A stretch of DNA of 64,000 nucleotides from Colletes latitarsis (GCF_051014445.1 NC_135143.1:3782001-3846000); one strand, 5' to 3'; counted from the first letter of the stretch, positions 22,677 through 35,620 are shown. A program made the numbers and translations. Notes: generated from the sequence alone by a model not told the origin.

Positions 22677-22828
22677 AGCAATCATTCCATCAAGTGTTCG
22701 CAACATTAAAATATCTTCTTCCTCAGAATTCGATTTTCTTCCAAGCAATGATTCCATCGTTTGGTAGAAAATCGAATTCTGAGGAAGAAGATATTTTAAT
22801 GTTGCGAACACTTGATGGAATGATTGCT
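22677..22828. repeat. Perfect 63-bp palindrome with 26-nt loop
   Basis: 22677-22739 and 22766-22828 are exact reverse complements over 63 of 63 bases. The loop 22740-22765 carries AGCAATGATTCCATCG, a near copy of the outer end of the arm (AGCAATCATTCCATCA). The DNA would extrude a cruciform and its RNA would form an uninterrupted 63-bp duplex. It could be a small-RNA precursor, a very young foldback insertion or an assembly/amplification artefact. Confidence 0.9.
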
Positions 22829-25800
22829 TAGATATAGTGTGCAGTTTTGGGGTATAATATTTTTGTCGATATGCTGCAAAGACTATTTAAAATGGTAAAT
22901 TTAAGTGATCCATCGTATATACAGAGCATCGATTAAAACAAGTGTTGATTACTTAACACATCAGTTACCTCAAATATTAGCGAAAAAGGCAAGATGTTCT
23001 TCTGAAGTATTTTCCAAATGTTTGAGTTTCAAACAAAATCAATTTTCTTTTAACACACGTAGGATCTGTACTCGATCTTTAAATTTTTCGATCTAGGGTT
23101 GAAATTGCTTACTTATCAAATGTTTCTGTACTCGAGTGGTCCAACGCTTCTGTAATTCAAATACTCGATATGCACTGGCCAAGTGTGTGAAATATTCGTA
23201 GTATTTGAATAGTGTGACGTGAATTATAAATCAAGTTCTTTAAATTCATTTTCATGATATTTTAATATTTGAAGTTTATTCGTAGCACTCGAATACCTAT
23301 AATAGATTAGAATTATTTATTTAAATAGTTCCAGTCCTAGTTCGATCTTTTTATTTTAGCCTCCATTGATCGATTATACCAGTAAATTATAGTAACTATA
23401 GTTTATGGACTCCTGGAGATGCCTGAATATGTTGGTATATAAGAGTGCATGAGTTCTTATGTTAGAAGGAAAGTAACAGACATGTTATATAATAGAATAA
23501 AACAGAAATGCTTCCGGCTGTATTGCATTCTTATTAATGGCAGTTAGGATCAATGTTTGATATCAATACCTTTGAAATGAATACTGTAATGATACTAATA
23601 CAGTTTAGTAACGAGTAGGTATCGAAATCATAATGATGGAACCGACATCAAATGTTACCGAGTAGCTATAGATCTCACAGTGAACAAATTTATGCAAATG
23701 ATACTTAATCATTTAATTATCTAATATACATATACTCAATTTACACTGAACCGTTTTGATGCCCACATACAGGATTAGGCCGTCAATTACAAAATGTATT
23801 TGTGACATAATTTGTTGGAAATTGAATTTAAAAGCTTTTTTGTTGTATACAAATTTTTGACACACAAATCCAATTGGAAAAAAGTAAAAAAATCGACGGA
23901 AACGTTTTTGAAGTTGCAGGTAATAGTCAGTATACCATATATTTAATAAAATGGTGAATGTTTTATACATATTCAACATAAAATTAGCGTACTTATTTAA
24001 ATATAGTTTCAAAATATAAGAATAGGTAATGTTCCTATTTAAATGCTTGCACAAAATTAGCTAGTTATAAATGATAAAAATTACAATATTAATTATATCT
24101 TCCTCGCTTTCTTTGAATGACATATGATCATTTTCATTAGGAAGAAATATAATAATAATATTTAATTGTTACTTCTCAGAATGGAATTGATTTTTAAAGA
24201 CTCGCCAAACCCAAGCTGCGTATTATTAATTTTTATTTCAAATATACTTTTTTTTTAATGTTGACAGTGTTATTTTTGATTGAATTGCAAATTCAAAGTC
24301 ACAGCTTATTTTGTACCCCATTTTTTTAATAATATTTATTGTAATTTTTGAATTCATACTTTAATAATTGCAATAGTAGCTATTAAATTTTTCACCTAAA
24401 ATTTCAAGCAGGGAAACGTTAGTTAAATTTTTACTTCATTTATTACAATACATTGTCGTTTAAAGTCGTAATAAGTATGACATTTATTGTGTTTTTTTTG
24501 AGGAGCAGAATAATGTATATTAAATTTCTTATTCAAAAGGTTGGAAAAATCTGTTTACGTAGATTTTGGGAATGGAACAATTTTTTTCGTTTTTTTTATG
24601 TTGAAAATAAGAAAAAGTAACGTTACGATTTCTTAGTCTAGCGAATTTCTACAAACCAGAATTGATTGTAGATGTAATCACACTGTAATTATATTATAAT
24701 CACACGGTAATTAGAAGGTTATTACACGTTTGAAAGATTTTTGATTATGATTACATCGAACTGAGACAATAATTACCATATAATTAAAGTGTGATTACAT
24801 GTAATCCTGTCGTGGCAAATATAATTACATTATGTTCGGCACAACTTTGATATAAACCATAGGAAGAAATAATGTCCTTATTTGTATGCTCGCCTCTGTA
24901 TTAGGCTCTTGTAATTAATCCCTTGAATAAAAATGACGAATTGAGTTCCTATAACTTGTTTTCACAAATTTAACTTTGTCTGGTTACACTAGCCAAAATA
25001 TTTAAAATATTTAAATACCATATTTGGAGATAAATTAGGAAACTTAATAAAAAATGAACAATGTCAATTTAATTTATAATAATTGTGCGTACAGTACTGT
25101 AATCAATAAATAGTCTGATGATGTAGGTTTGCTTCAAAATAAATCATAAATCAAGGAGTTAATACATATCAATACTTTTGGAGAACAATACATGTAATAA
25201 AGATCACAGATTTATTCAAGTAATCAAATGCGTCCCTTTTGTTGCTGGCAGAGTGACTTCCTTTTTTTTCTGGCTGTCCGATAAAGGATCAACAAACTGC
25301 CAATCTCCATAAATCCACATATATTAAGAAGCCATTTTCAAATAACAAATTAAAAAATAGATGTTTTTTAAATTTTATTTTCTGAAAGTATGTTGTCAAA
25401 AATATATTTGCCAACGGATACTACTCGATTTGTAAAAATAACGTATTACGCGTTCGTTCGTAACTTTTATATTAAAAATTGCACAGTAATAAAACTACAC
25501 AAACACACCTTTGCACAATAATGTAAAACTTTAAATGCTGATATCTTAAAACCTACCTAGTTATCCCAACACTTAAAATTTGGAGTATGTGAACTAAGAA
25601 GTTTAAAAAATATTGACGTTTACTATTTTTTTTTATACCAAGGATAAAAAGAAGGTAAAAAATCGTAAATTAAACTTTAAAATGTCGCCATTTTTTTATC
25701 TACAAAGACTAGTACTTCCTAGTACTTCTTCCTAGTTCATACCATAACTGTATTCATACTAATTAAAATGCTTTTAGATTCATTCGTTTCAAATGAACAG

Positions 25801-26602
25801 AATTGCTGGGATTTTGGCAGTCACAAAGCTACTTTTTTTTGCAAGGACGTTATGTAAAGACATAATTCCCATAATAATCATTACTTTTGTATGAAGAAAT
25901 TACCTTGTATTCGTGAAACAATACCAAATATATGTACAAAAACTTAGAATCATACAATCTATTGATTTAAAGAAAAAAATTTCTAAAGAAGGCAAAGAAA
26001 ATGACGCTCCATCACAAGACCCCCCTAACTAATATTTGAGAAGGTTATTTTGAGGATCATTGTGCAGAAAGTGCCGACGAGCATCTTTGGAATGTCAAAA
26101 GGTGTTCGGGAATAAGAAGTATTAAGAATCATTGATCCAAAGAAAAAAAAACCAGACCAACTTTGCGATATTTCAACAAGGCCATTAAACATTTCCAAAT
26201 AGAATATCGAACAAAATATTCGATTATTGGCATAAGGGTTAATCCGATCACTAACTATATAGAACCAGTAGAAAAACAAATAATCGTGTTATACTGCTTG
26301 TTTTAAAATACAATTTATTAACTGTAGTCTTTCGAATTATCTAAAAATCATTCGAGGCATATTGGAATCAAGAACATATTATATTTGTACCAACATCTTA
26401 GTACAAGTCTGATAAAGTGATGAGTGATGTTTCCAATTTACAATGACTCTTCAAACTATTTGTAACGAACAAACCCTAATACTTATATAATTTTGAATAA
26501 TGTTACTGTTATTGGGAATGCTATAAAAGATCGACTATATCGTTAAACTTATAAATATTTCTATTTTAACAATATGCTTTGATTGGAAGATGGGAACATT
26601 CT
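22829..26602. other. AT-rich intergenic DNA
   Basis: Nearly 3.8 kb of AT-rich sequence. A 113-codon minus-strand frame (23713-24054) is rich in Phe, Tyr, Lys and Asn and has no motif, so I treat it as chance. Around 24656-24815 there are short imperfect repeats of GTAATCACACTGTAATTAT and its inverse. No gene, RNA gene or clear transposon end is seen. Confidence 0.5.
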
Positions 26603-26603
26603 T

Positions 26604-27283
26604 ATACAGGGTGTTCGGCTACCCCTAGGAAAAATTTTAATGGGGGATTCTAGAGGCCAAAATAAGACGAAAATCAAGAATACCAATTTGTTGATGGAGG
26701 CTTTGTTAAAAAGTTATTAACGTTTAAAGTTCCGTCCGTACTGAATTTTTTTTTCAAAAATGCGCAAGATTTCGGGGGTATGTCTATTCACTAAAAATGA
26801 TTGTAATTTACCCCCACAATCGAAAATAATTTTTCCAGAACGATTTGAAATTTTTTTTTCGTCGAGAAATTTAGGCATCTAATAAGATTTTCAATAAGAA
26901 ATTTTTTTTTCGAAAATGCGTAGGAATTCGAGGGTATGTGTAATGACAAAAAATGATTGCAATTAACCCTCGCAACCGAAAATAATTTTTTTAGAACGAT
27001 TTGAAAAATTTTGTTTTCGCCGAAAAATTTCAGCACCTATCCGATTTTTTTTCTCAAAAGTGGGTAGGATTTCGGGGGTATGTGTATTCACTAAAAATGA
27101 TTGTAATTGACCTCCACAACTAAAAATAATTTTTTCAGAATGATTTGAAATTTTTAATTTAATTTTTTAATAACTTTTTAACGAAACCTCAGTTAAGAAA
27201 TTGTTATTCTTGATTTTCGTCTCATTTTGGCTTCTAGAATCGCCCATTAAAATTTTTTTCAGGGGTGGCCGAACACCCTGTAT
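26604..27283 (+). mobile_element. CAGGG-TIR element, copy 7 (three monomers)
   Basis: Both TIRs, TA flanks and three monomers (about 26742-26880, 26900-27040 and 27043-27170). It is close in layout and sequence to copy 6 at 21067-21729, so these two probably share a recent source. Confidence 0.88.
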
Positions 27284-27574
27284 ATGGAAAACTGGCATGA
27301 CAGCCAACGTATTATCATATAATAGTTTTAAGCAAAGTATGACTCATGGTAACATCGTTAATGGATTTAGAGCAACCTTGATGCTGTACCTGAAAAAACT
27401 TTTGCACCATCCTCGTTCACTGAAATTCTTAAGCTACAATCTCAAAATCACAAACTCTTAGCTTACACAAACAGTTCAATTATCTTCTGGATCGAATGTA
27501 ATAAAATGGCTATTTATTTATAATTCTAAATCGACCTTTTGACTCTGACGTGTTCATTAACCAAGACTTCAACT

Positions 27575-27870
27575 TTATAAAATTGGCAGTTTCTCTGAGT
27601 CTGAGAATGGAACTATTGATTCACTGCAAAGGGACATACAGAGAAAAAATACGAAACAAACATTTTTGTACATTAGATGAAGAATTCTACATCGAACTTT
27701 AGATTGCAACTTGATAAAATTCACAGTTTCCCTACTTTTGAAAAATTGACATATTGGTCCACTGCATAAAGAAGGAAACACACACAGAAAGGATTGTAAA
27801 CACACAGAGAAAAAATAAGAAACAAACATTTTTGTATATTAGACGATGAAAATGGAGAAAACGTTTGAAG
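27575..27870 (+). repeat. Imperfect tandem duplication (about 150 bp)
   Basis: The segment ending GAGAAAAAATACGAAACAAA (about 27645) recurs as GAGAAAAAATAAGAAACAAA (about 27810). Upstream each has a CAGTTTCYCT-type start and a TTGRTYCACTGC phrase. Minus-strand open frames across both units (27575-27829, 27732-27941) are Phe- and Cys-rich and differ from each other, so they are not treated as genes. Confidence 0.55.
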
Positions 27871-28019
27871 TCTCCCTTCCAGTTATAGGGGCTAAACCAA
27901 GACAAAAAATGACAAAAATTATAAAGATAAGAGAATAACAAAAGATTTATTTAAAGTTGAAGATAATGGGTCATTTGACGGGCCATCGAGATAAATAAGA
28001 TCTTCGATAAGTTTCCACC

Positions 28020-28600
28020 CTTCCGTGGCGTCATCGCGGGCGGCTTTTTCCACCCGTCACGAAATCGGTACAGGGCATTCGCGAAGAAGGTAATTCACCG
28101 CGCTGTAACCCGTGACGCCACTTTCGGCATAGGGCCATTACTTCTCTTACTTTTTAACGATCCGTCTGGATGCGCTCGGTGTTCCTGTGGGCTGGGATCG
28201 GGGCCTCGCGCTCTCTTGGAGGTTCGCCGCCGAGGCGGAGCACCCCGCTGCGATAGTCTGGAGTCCCCTTAACAAGCGCCGATACCATCGTGAGCTCGCT
28301 GCCCCGAGACTCGGCTTTGCATACCGCTGCGCGCACGGTGCCGCCGCGTCGGGACGCCTCCTACGCTTGAATTCCGACAGCAAACAGTGAACTATGAATG
28401 AGCCGCATCCTTGTCCCGTTCGCTTTATAAATTTTACAGCTTCCTGCCTCGCGGCCCTCCCGTGCGAGACCAGATCTTCCTTCATAACTGACACTTGCTT
28501 GGTACTTGGACGGTTGAGCCGCGTGTGCTACAAAGATGGGGACAGGCCCGCCTTAGATATTTGCGGGGATTGCGTGCAATCTTTTATCACCCAGTTTTAA
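28020..28600. other. GC-rich island, no recognised gene
   Basis: CpG-rich over about 550 bp with overlapping frames on both strands (for example 28147-28494 minus and 28394-28600 plus). None shows a domain I know, and the Ala/Arg/Pro-rich composition follows the base composition. A deleted mariner lies directly downstream. Possible promoter or untranslated exon. Confidence 0.3.
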
Positions 28601-28627
28601 TTAAAGTACTAGCTTTTATCGTAAATG

Positions 28628-29050
28628 TTAGTTTGGGGGAAAAGAAATCCATTATTTTCACGTTTATTTCAAAACTTTATTTAACATGGTTCGGATTGTG
28701 CGACTTGGGCCAAATATGTACCGTTTTGTTTGGCTAAGGCTTCGCAGGTGGAAATTCGATTCATCAATTCGTGTGGCACCCAAACATCGAGCTTCTTTTT
28801 GAATCTAGCTTTATGCAAATGATTTAAAACTGTTTTATCGTCGATCTTTAGCTCCTGGGCGGTGCTACGACTGCTAACACGTCGATCTACTTCGATCACA
28901 TCCATGATTTTATCGGCATTTTTCGATGTTGGCTGTGACAGTATCGGGACCATAAACACCATTCACAATTTCAGCTTTCTGGCTTGCATTTTCACCTCCA
29001 TCAAAGCAAAATTGTAAAATATACTGAATTTTCTCTTTGTTAACTTCCAT
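28628..29050 (-). pseudogene. Internally deleted mariner transposase
   Basis: Reading from an ATG at 29048-29050: M-E-V-N-K-E-K-I-Q-Y-I-L and then C-F-D-G-G-E-N-A-S, followed by Y-G-P-D-T-V-T-A-N. After a deletion with frame change it continues D-V-I-E-V-D-R-R-V-S-S-R-S, L-K-I-D-D-K-T-V-L-N-H-L and K-K-L-D-V-W-V-P-H. It then jumps straight to a C-terminus-like Q-N-G-T-Y-L ending at a TAA near 28681. All catalytic DD34D residues are lost. A mariner-like end, TTAGTTTGGGGGAAAAG, lies at 28628. The matching end beyond 29050 was not found. Confidence 0.75.
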
Positions 29051-30314
29051 CTTTTACACCATATAACTTACAACTGTAACCACCAACCAAAAAACTGTAA
29101 AAGAATTCTTTTTAGTACGGAATGTCACTTTTCCAACGACCACATAACTACCATCGATATTTATTAAAAATATGTGCAAAACTCTAACAAAATGACGAAT
29201 GTATAAGCCAACGTAAGTACAAGGAAAGTCAAAACATTCGCCATGTTTACTTCTGAAGTGACAAAATTAAGTACAACATTTTAGGAAGCTATTTTTCTTG
29301 TTTTTCTGTTAGCACAATTTTTGATGACGCATTTATATACTGTTTCGTTTATCAATTGTTGTTTTATTTAACCAGATATGTCAATCGCAAAGTACACGTA
29401 GTATATGTATACACACCTATACCAGTTTTAGTTTGAAAAAATTTCTCTCACAGTTAGTTAACAGTATCGTGAAAAAAATCTGTAGCAGTATTACAATATT
29501 TAGAACCAAGGGGGCCCTTTAAAGATTTTTTTTTTCAGCGATGAATTTTTCCTTATTAATGTCATCGTAATCATGATTTAGTTGGCACTCATTAAAATGA
29601 TTCAACAAGGTAAGAAAAGTATATTTTTCAGTAAGATTATGCAGTTGTCGAAATCTTAAAATTATTTTTTCATAACCCTATTTAGCACAACAAAAAGTCT
29701 TGCTTTTTATTATAGTAGTTCTAAAAGTGCCATCTCCAAAAATGTGCTACTCAGAGTGGACTACCCCCTCCGGTCACCCTTAGCAACACTACTAATCGAA
29801 ACATTAATAAATAAATCTACATCTTACAAATTTATTTTTATTATCAAAGTCTTGATTCAATATTCTTATGTTATACCTGTTACAATTATCTTAAGGATGA
29901 CTCTAAATTAAAGGTCGAAACGTCAATAGGCATAATATAGGCTTGTAATTGGAATCGAATCTGACTGTTTTGCATCTTATTAGTTTTTTCAAAATCCTTA
30001 AAATTAAAGTTCTGCTTATTAAAATTGTTAGATAATATAAAACGTTTAGTAGTAGATAAATATTTCCTCATTCGAAGATTCGAACAATTTATAACAAATA
30101 GTAACTGAATTCGTCGACTTCAAATTTACTAAATTCGTTTACTTCAAAAACAAATTTATTTTGATTTTGGTTGAGTATAAAACGTTTGGTAATTAGTTTG
30201 AAACAAGAGTTAACCCAATTAATCCCCACAGCGCCATCAACACCCAAGCATCTTCGCTCTAAATTATAAAGTAATAATTTCGACACATTTCGTGTTCCCG
30301 CTTTGCTTGGCATA
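29051..30314. other. AT-rich intergenic DNA with hammerhead-like core
   Basis: AT-rich with short chance frames. At 29893-29920 GGATGACTCT and GGTCGAAACGTC bracket a possible small stem, again reminiscent of the Penelope-associated hammerhead core but weaker than at 22142. No protein of that class is nearby. Nothing else is recognised. Confidence 0.35.
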
Positions 30315-30680
30315 CTAATAAGCTGCGTCAAGTCGACGCCTCGGCGCTTCCTGGCTGAAATTCCTACCATCTACGTAAACTATGCGCGGCGTCTTTTGTT
30401 CTGGATACACGCGACGGAATACGTATTCGGAAGCGTCTGAAGCATCCCCCGGCGTATTCAGATTCTTGTATGAATAAATTCCGCAAATCGTACAACCTGC
30501 CGCCCTTTGCACGTACACGGCGTTTAATTGTGAAACTTGTTCATGGGCGAAATGAAACGACCGCTTATTAAAACATCGATTACAGGCACACGAATTCCCT
30601 AATTTTCGATTAAGATATTTCTGGTTTCCGCGGCCCGGGTTCAGACGATTAATACTGGTTAGGAATCTTGGGCAAAGCAA
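30315..30680 (-). other. Unrecognised 121-codon open frame
   Basis: The frame is moderately GC-rich and contains two Cys pairs (C-A-C-N-R-C and C-T-I-C) about 40 residues apart. The C-terminal half is polar and well mixed (V-Y-P-E-Q-K-T-P-R-I-V-Y-V-D-G-R). That is more protein-like than most frames here, but an overlapping minus-strand frame (30089-30370) shows the region is simply open. I do not recognise it. It could be an exon of an unknown gene or chance. Confidence 0.2.
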
Positions 30681-31300
30681 CAGATTATTAATTTAAAGTC
30701 ATATCATGCTTACTGATTATTAAACAATTAATTACGATTTTATTAATCATAATCTATCATTAAAGAATCAATAATTACGGATTACTGAATAATAGAAGTA
30801 ATCATAGTCTTTGTAATCAAGAGGAGTGATCAATTAAGTAATTGTTAATCATAATGCGATTACATTTTTTATTATGATCAATAATTTATTTGTAGTAATA
30901 ATACTGTGAATATTTTTTTTTAAAATACAGTATAAGATTTCAATTATTGTTATACTCCTTTTGAAGATCATTACCACCGATGTTCCTCCATGTTTGAATC
31001 GATATCCACATTTTTAAATATATTTATTTAATTTGATTCAAAATTAAGTTTATCTACTGATTTTGATCGATCGAATTTGTTATTCATTAAACAGGAAAAA
31101 TATTTAAAGAAGACCTTTGACCAAATTAAGTGTTTAAATACTACAATATATATTGTGCAAAAGGAAAATCCAGCTTGTATAGTTTTTCTTTAAATAAATG
31201 TGGATATATGGGAATTAATTGAATGTGATAAGTAGAATATTTAAATTGTATCCCTACAGTTGTTAACCTTTCATGATAAATATATTGATATAGCGAGAAT
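30681..31300. other. AT-rich, TAATCA-rich low-complexity stretch
   Basis: Dense in TAATCAT, TTAATCA and ATTATTA words around 30690-30900, giving a diffuse low-complexity repeat. No gene is seen. Confidence 0.45.
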
Positions 31301-31935
31301 TAAAGATGTTGTTTTGCGCTAGTTTCGAGAACACTGACTTAGAAGCAAGATTACGGGGATTTTGATTATTGAAAAATTCATCATCCGTGAAACAAACTTT
31401 TGGGTGCCAACTTTTAAGGTGTCGACAAATATCTTGTTCGTTGGACGGGGTAAGTGGTCGTCAAATATTCTACCTTCATCCGCGGTTCGTGAAACCTGAA
31501 TGCGTCTCACAATTCATTATTCGATTCGTTGAAACGTTCGTGTACCAATGTAATACTCATGTACTCACGAATTCGAGCGAAAGTTTCTTGAATTCCTCGA
31601 CGATTCCGGGCAGGTAGTGTTCCCCGAAACGGAGTCCGGACTCCCTTACCGGGAAACCCAAGTATAGAAAGATTCCGGAAGTTCTGGAGTGATACCTACC
31701 GGGTGGTCTCGGTTCTCTGATGATTACCGTCAGTCATAAAGGGCGCCCGACCAATGACACAATAGAAAAATCTGACGAGTCCATCAGGAATTCTGACCCG
31801 GTCGTTTGGCCCATAGAGGCAACACCGATGACTAGGAGGACGCGATCACCGCGTTGTACGGGGTTACAGAAACCTGAAAAGCTGGTCGAAATTAAAATTT
31901 CTCGTTCGCCAGAAATAATTTGAAACCCTGTTGGA
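31301..31935. other. GC-moderate segment, unassigned
   Basis: The part from about 31610 to 31880 is GC-richer, with a 67-codon plus frame (31720-31923) of no known family. It could be an old retroelement piece or conserved non-coding DNA. Confidence 0.3.
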
Positions 31936-34384
31936 TATAAAGAATATTATTTGGACTTTATATCTGTGTATATTATAACGGAGATATGGTGAAACTTTCA
32001 CCTATTTAAATAGTTGACATTTACCTTTTAAAGTGTTTTATAAAAGATCATATTTGAATTGTTTTTTTATGTTTAAATTTTAAAAATTTTGATATTTTAA
32101 ACAGTTGGCAAATATATCGCGCCAATCATGGAAATAATTTCCGAATTCATTACTTATCTTTTGTTTGAATTAAATGTTATTACCATTTTATATTGGTACT
32201 GTAGAAAACCCTGATTCTCTTCGGTTAAAAGTTGATAAGCTATACCAACTTCGATAAGCTTAAACGTGAGAACGTAAACTTCTTTAAGCAGGTATTCAAA
32301 ATATCGACGTTACTAAGTTGAAGTTGGATGTCGTGAAAACGTAATCAGTTATTAAAACTTTAGAAACTTCAGGAGGGCAGATAATTGAGGATTTGCTATA
32401 TAATTTATTTACCAATGCAATAGTTTCGTAAGCATTCAATTTTATGTAAAGCTTTTTTCAACTAATTTTTTAAACTTGGAAAGTGAAAGATTAAATAGAT
32501 CAAGATTAATAAAATCAACGTAGATTCAAATTACAGTAGAATCTTTCTTATTCAAATTTTCATTATCCCCACTATCCAAATACTTTATTATTCGAAAGTT
32601 CTATAATTCTTCTAATATTTTAAAATGTTTGTACCAAATTCAGTATAAATCTAAATGTGGCACGAATTGTTCACATGGCATTCTAATATCGAATAATGTA
32701 ATGGAATACGGAAATATTGACAATGTTAATATACCTCAGAATTTTTAAGCACATGAAACTCTAGAAAAAGGTATGATGTGGAATGAAGCGTAAGAAGGAT
32801 CCAATTTTACTCTAATGAGCCTATTGAAAAATTTGTGTTAATTTAGCAACTAAAATAATACGCAATCAAATTGATGTACAACCTTATTATTTCTTATTTC
32901 TATTGTTGATATTTGTGTTCTTTTTTCTAAAATCTATGAAGATCAATATCAGAAAAGAACATATTGTATTACCCAAAAATTTTCAATATCCCTCAATTTG
33001 CATGGAAATTACGTTTTACATATTTTATAAATTATAAATATACTTATAGACCCTACAGTTACTCAAACTTTCTAAGCGATCCAAATCATATCCCAATATG
33101 ACTAGAGTTAATTCGGACAATCGCACAATGGGACGATTCTGTAGTAATGTTGGACATTGGAGAAAAATGCAAAAGTTCAAATTTGACAATTAGACTACAT
33201 TTGGATTAATCCATATATTTTTCACCATTATGTTCAATATTATTGTTTCAGATTATGTCTGTATTTATTTCAAGGTGTTTAATAATAGATGAGTTATGAC
33301 ATAAATATTTTTCGTAATTTATAAAATTGTGTTGCTCCTGTATGGTAGGTTTACAAATTCTACAATTAATAGAAAATGATCTTAAATAAAGAACGGAATT
33401 TAATTACACTACATAGATATTTCGTTCAATTTAAAAAATTGTTTAACTTTTGTTAGCAAAACGTTTTTAGTAATTGTCTATAAAAATGAAGCTCATTCAA
33501 GTATTTTTTGTTTTTCACTGCTTCCTCATTAGAAATTTAACTTAATTGCAATCGTTACATATTAATTAGCCTATCTTAAACTATAAATTAAATTATTTTA
33601 TTATAACTGAATCAAGATTGTATGTATTAATTTATGTACATATTTGTCTTTATTAGTCGGCTGTAAATATTGATGTTCAATATGTTATAATCATTTGAAT
33701 ACTATTTGTTTTTCTTTAGTGTCTTGTCTCGTTGGACAGTTTCCATCGTAACTAATAGAAATTTAATTTAATAAAAAATTTATGTCATCATAACTTTTTG
33801 AAATGGCATTATGGATATTTTATTTCATAGCGTTATATCTAAAGAAAAAATAAGTTCAACAACGTGTTATATAATGACCTTTGTATGACCTTTAGATTAG
33901 AAATCTACAATAAATAAAACGATAAGAATTATGTTTCCTACATACAGTTATTGTAAAAATGATTCGTACAGTATTTTAATGTCGTAATGTATTATAATGT
34001 AATTATTATAAGTAACGATAATATTATAAGGTAAGTCCGGAATAGTTCGATCATTTTTTGTAGAAAAAAATCATAGTAATGTTATTTCTCTTTCCTGTTT
34101 GTAACAACGGTCATTATGAGATCAACAAACTAAATTATTTATTTCGTTTACGTCACACAGAATCCTATCTTACCTTTGTTTTAAAATATCAATACTGGTC
34201 GATCTCTGCCAGTCATCAAAGTATCACAGTCATTTATAATAATGTGTGTTATTAATAAAAAATCAAATTGAGAATAACTGTGTTTACATTGTTTAATGTG
34301 AAAGTATCAATGACTATGAGTTATGTTTACGTTTTACTTATATGTAGGAAACATAATTTCTTGTATTTTATTTATAGCAGATTT
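31936..34384. other. AT-rich intergenic DNA, empty
   Basis: About 2.4 kb of strongly AT-rich sequence without any sizeable open frame, RNA gene or recognisable repeat end. Confidence 0.55.
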
Positions 34385-34570
34385 CAAAGCTAAAGATCAC
34401 AAAAAGGTAATTGCATAGTACGTCATTGAATTTGTTTTTTTATCAGTTATAACGTTATGAAATAAAAAATACATAATGCCATTTTTATCATATAAACAGA
34501 TTTATCGAAATTTTTAATACTGCAGTTCATTCCCATCAAAGTACCGAATAATTTTTGTTGAAAACATTCT
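34385..34570 (+). repeat. Dispersed repeat shared with 11685-11905
   Basis: Contains CTAAAGATCACAAAAAGGTA upstream and a TCGAAATTTTTAAT segment followed by CATTCCCATCAAAGTA, aligned with the copy near 11830. An unclassified interspersed repeat, old and diverged. Confidence 0.45.
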
Positions 34571-34734
34571 TTCATAAAATTAATACATATAAATACCATG
34601 TATAAACAAATGTCTATCGATCGCATATACATACTTGTCCCATTGTGAACCAAGACTCTACCGTAATCGATCTTAAGCTTATCAACATTTTTCAGTCTAT
34701 AATTTCCGGACACAAAACTTCTCTTTTCGAAGAA

Positions 34735-35620
34735 GGGGCATCATCGAAAGAGTTTGAGGACGATTGGTGTGCAATCTACGTAAATCTCCTGGGCCAAAGG
34801 TCGCAAGCTTCCCCGGGGGATCCCCTCGTAGCCAGCTTGCGAACCTTTTCGGCTCATCCCCAACAATTTCAGCCACCCAAAAATTGATTCCATACCACCG
34901 GTGGGACGCGATAGAAGGGAGGCCTCGAGGGGAGGGAGAAAAGTTTTGACTCCCTCTCCTGCTGGCAAAACTCGCCAGGAATTCCTGGGGCACGGCTGGC
35001 TGGAACCTCTCGTCTCGTTCGAGCGGGTCCCGGCTACGGGGGCAAGCCTCTTATCCACGTAGGATCGGTCTGTGACTTTTGTCGGTGCGCGTTCTCCGGT
35101 CCCCTTTGAGTAATGGAAGTCGACCGAAATCAATTTCAATTCCTACGAGCCGGCGCTCGCTCGCCGGCCGCGGTTCTCTCTTTGAAAGAGCCTCTCCGTT
35201 TGAGCTTCCATGCACGCTTCCTTGCTTAACACCTTCGGATTTTATGTGAACGGCCTCACTCGCCGATCTTTCCTGTCGTCTCTCTGGCCCCTGGTATGCC
35301 GACCATTTCGCGAATGTCACTCGAACGGAGATTCGAGGCCAGCAACCAGCTGATACCGCGCTGAGCTTATCCGGTGATATCTAATTTCGGAACGGCGTGC
35401 ACCACCGTCGGGACTAGGAACCTCGACAGAAGGAAACAGGCACTTTCGTCTGGGAGCAGTTGCTCGTCTCTCGTATCGGTACTTCTCGAGATATCGTCTG
35501 CCGAGGCTGGTACCGATTAGGACGGTCAGGTCCGGACGGATGTAACACGTAGGGGCTGTAGACGTAACGATCGGGGTCCTACCTAAAGTCACTCACATTG
35601 AAAATCGTGCAGGTTGTATC
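34735..35620. other. GC-rich island with several overlapping frames
   Basis: Nearly 900 bp of GC/CpG-rich DNA. Frames at 34741-35139, 35051-35320 and 35317-35592 (all minus) overlap or abut, but they also overlap plus-strand frames and show no known domain. The sharp composition change at both edges makes this the clearest compositional outlier in the window. Possible promoter/first exon or transferred segment. No function is assigned. Confidence 0.35.

Noticed and set aside
23713..24054. 113-codon minus-strand frame, possible membrane protein
   Set aside because: AT-driven Phe/Tyr/Lys/Asn composition without motif or defined membrane helices.
30690..30900. TAATCA-rich stretch as a CRISPR-like or ordered tandem repeat
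   Set aside because: No fixed period or conserved unit. It is simple AT-rich low complexity, and CRISPR arrays are not expected in an insect genome.
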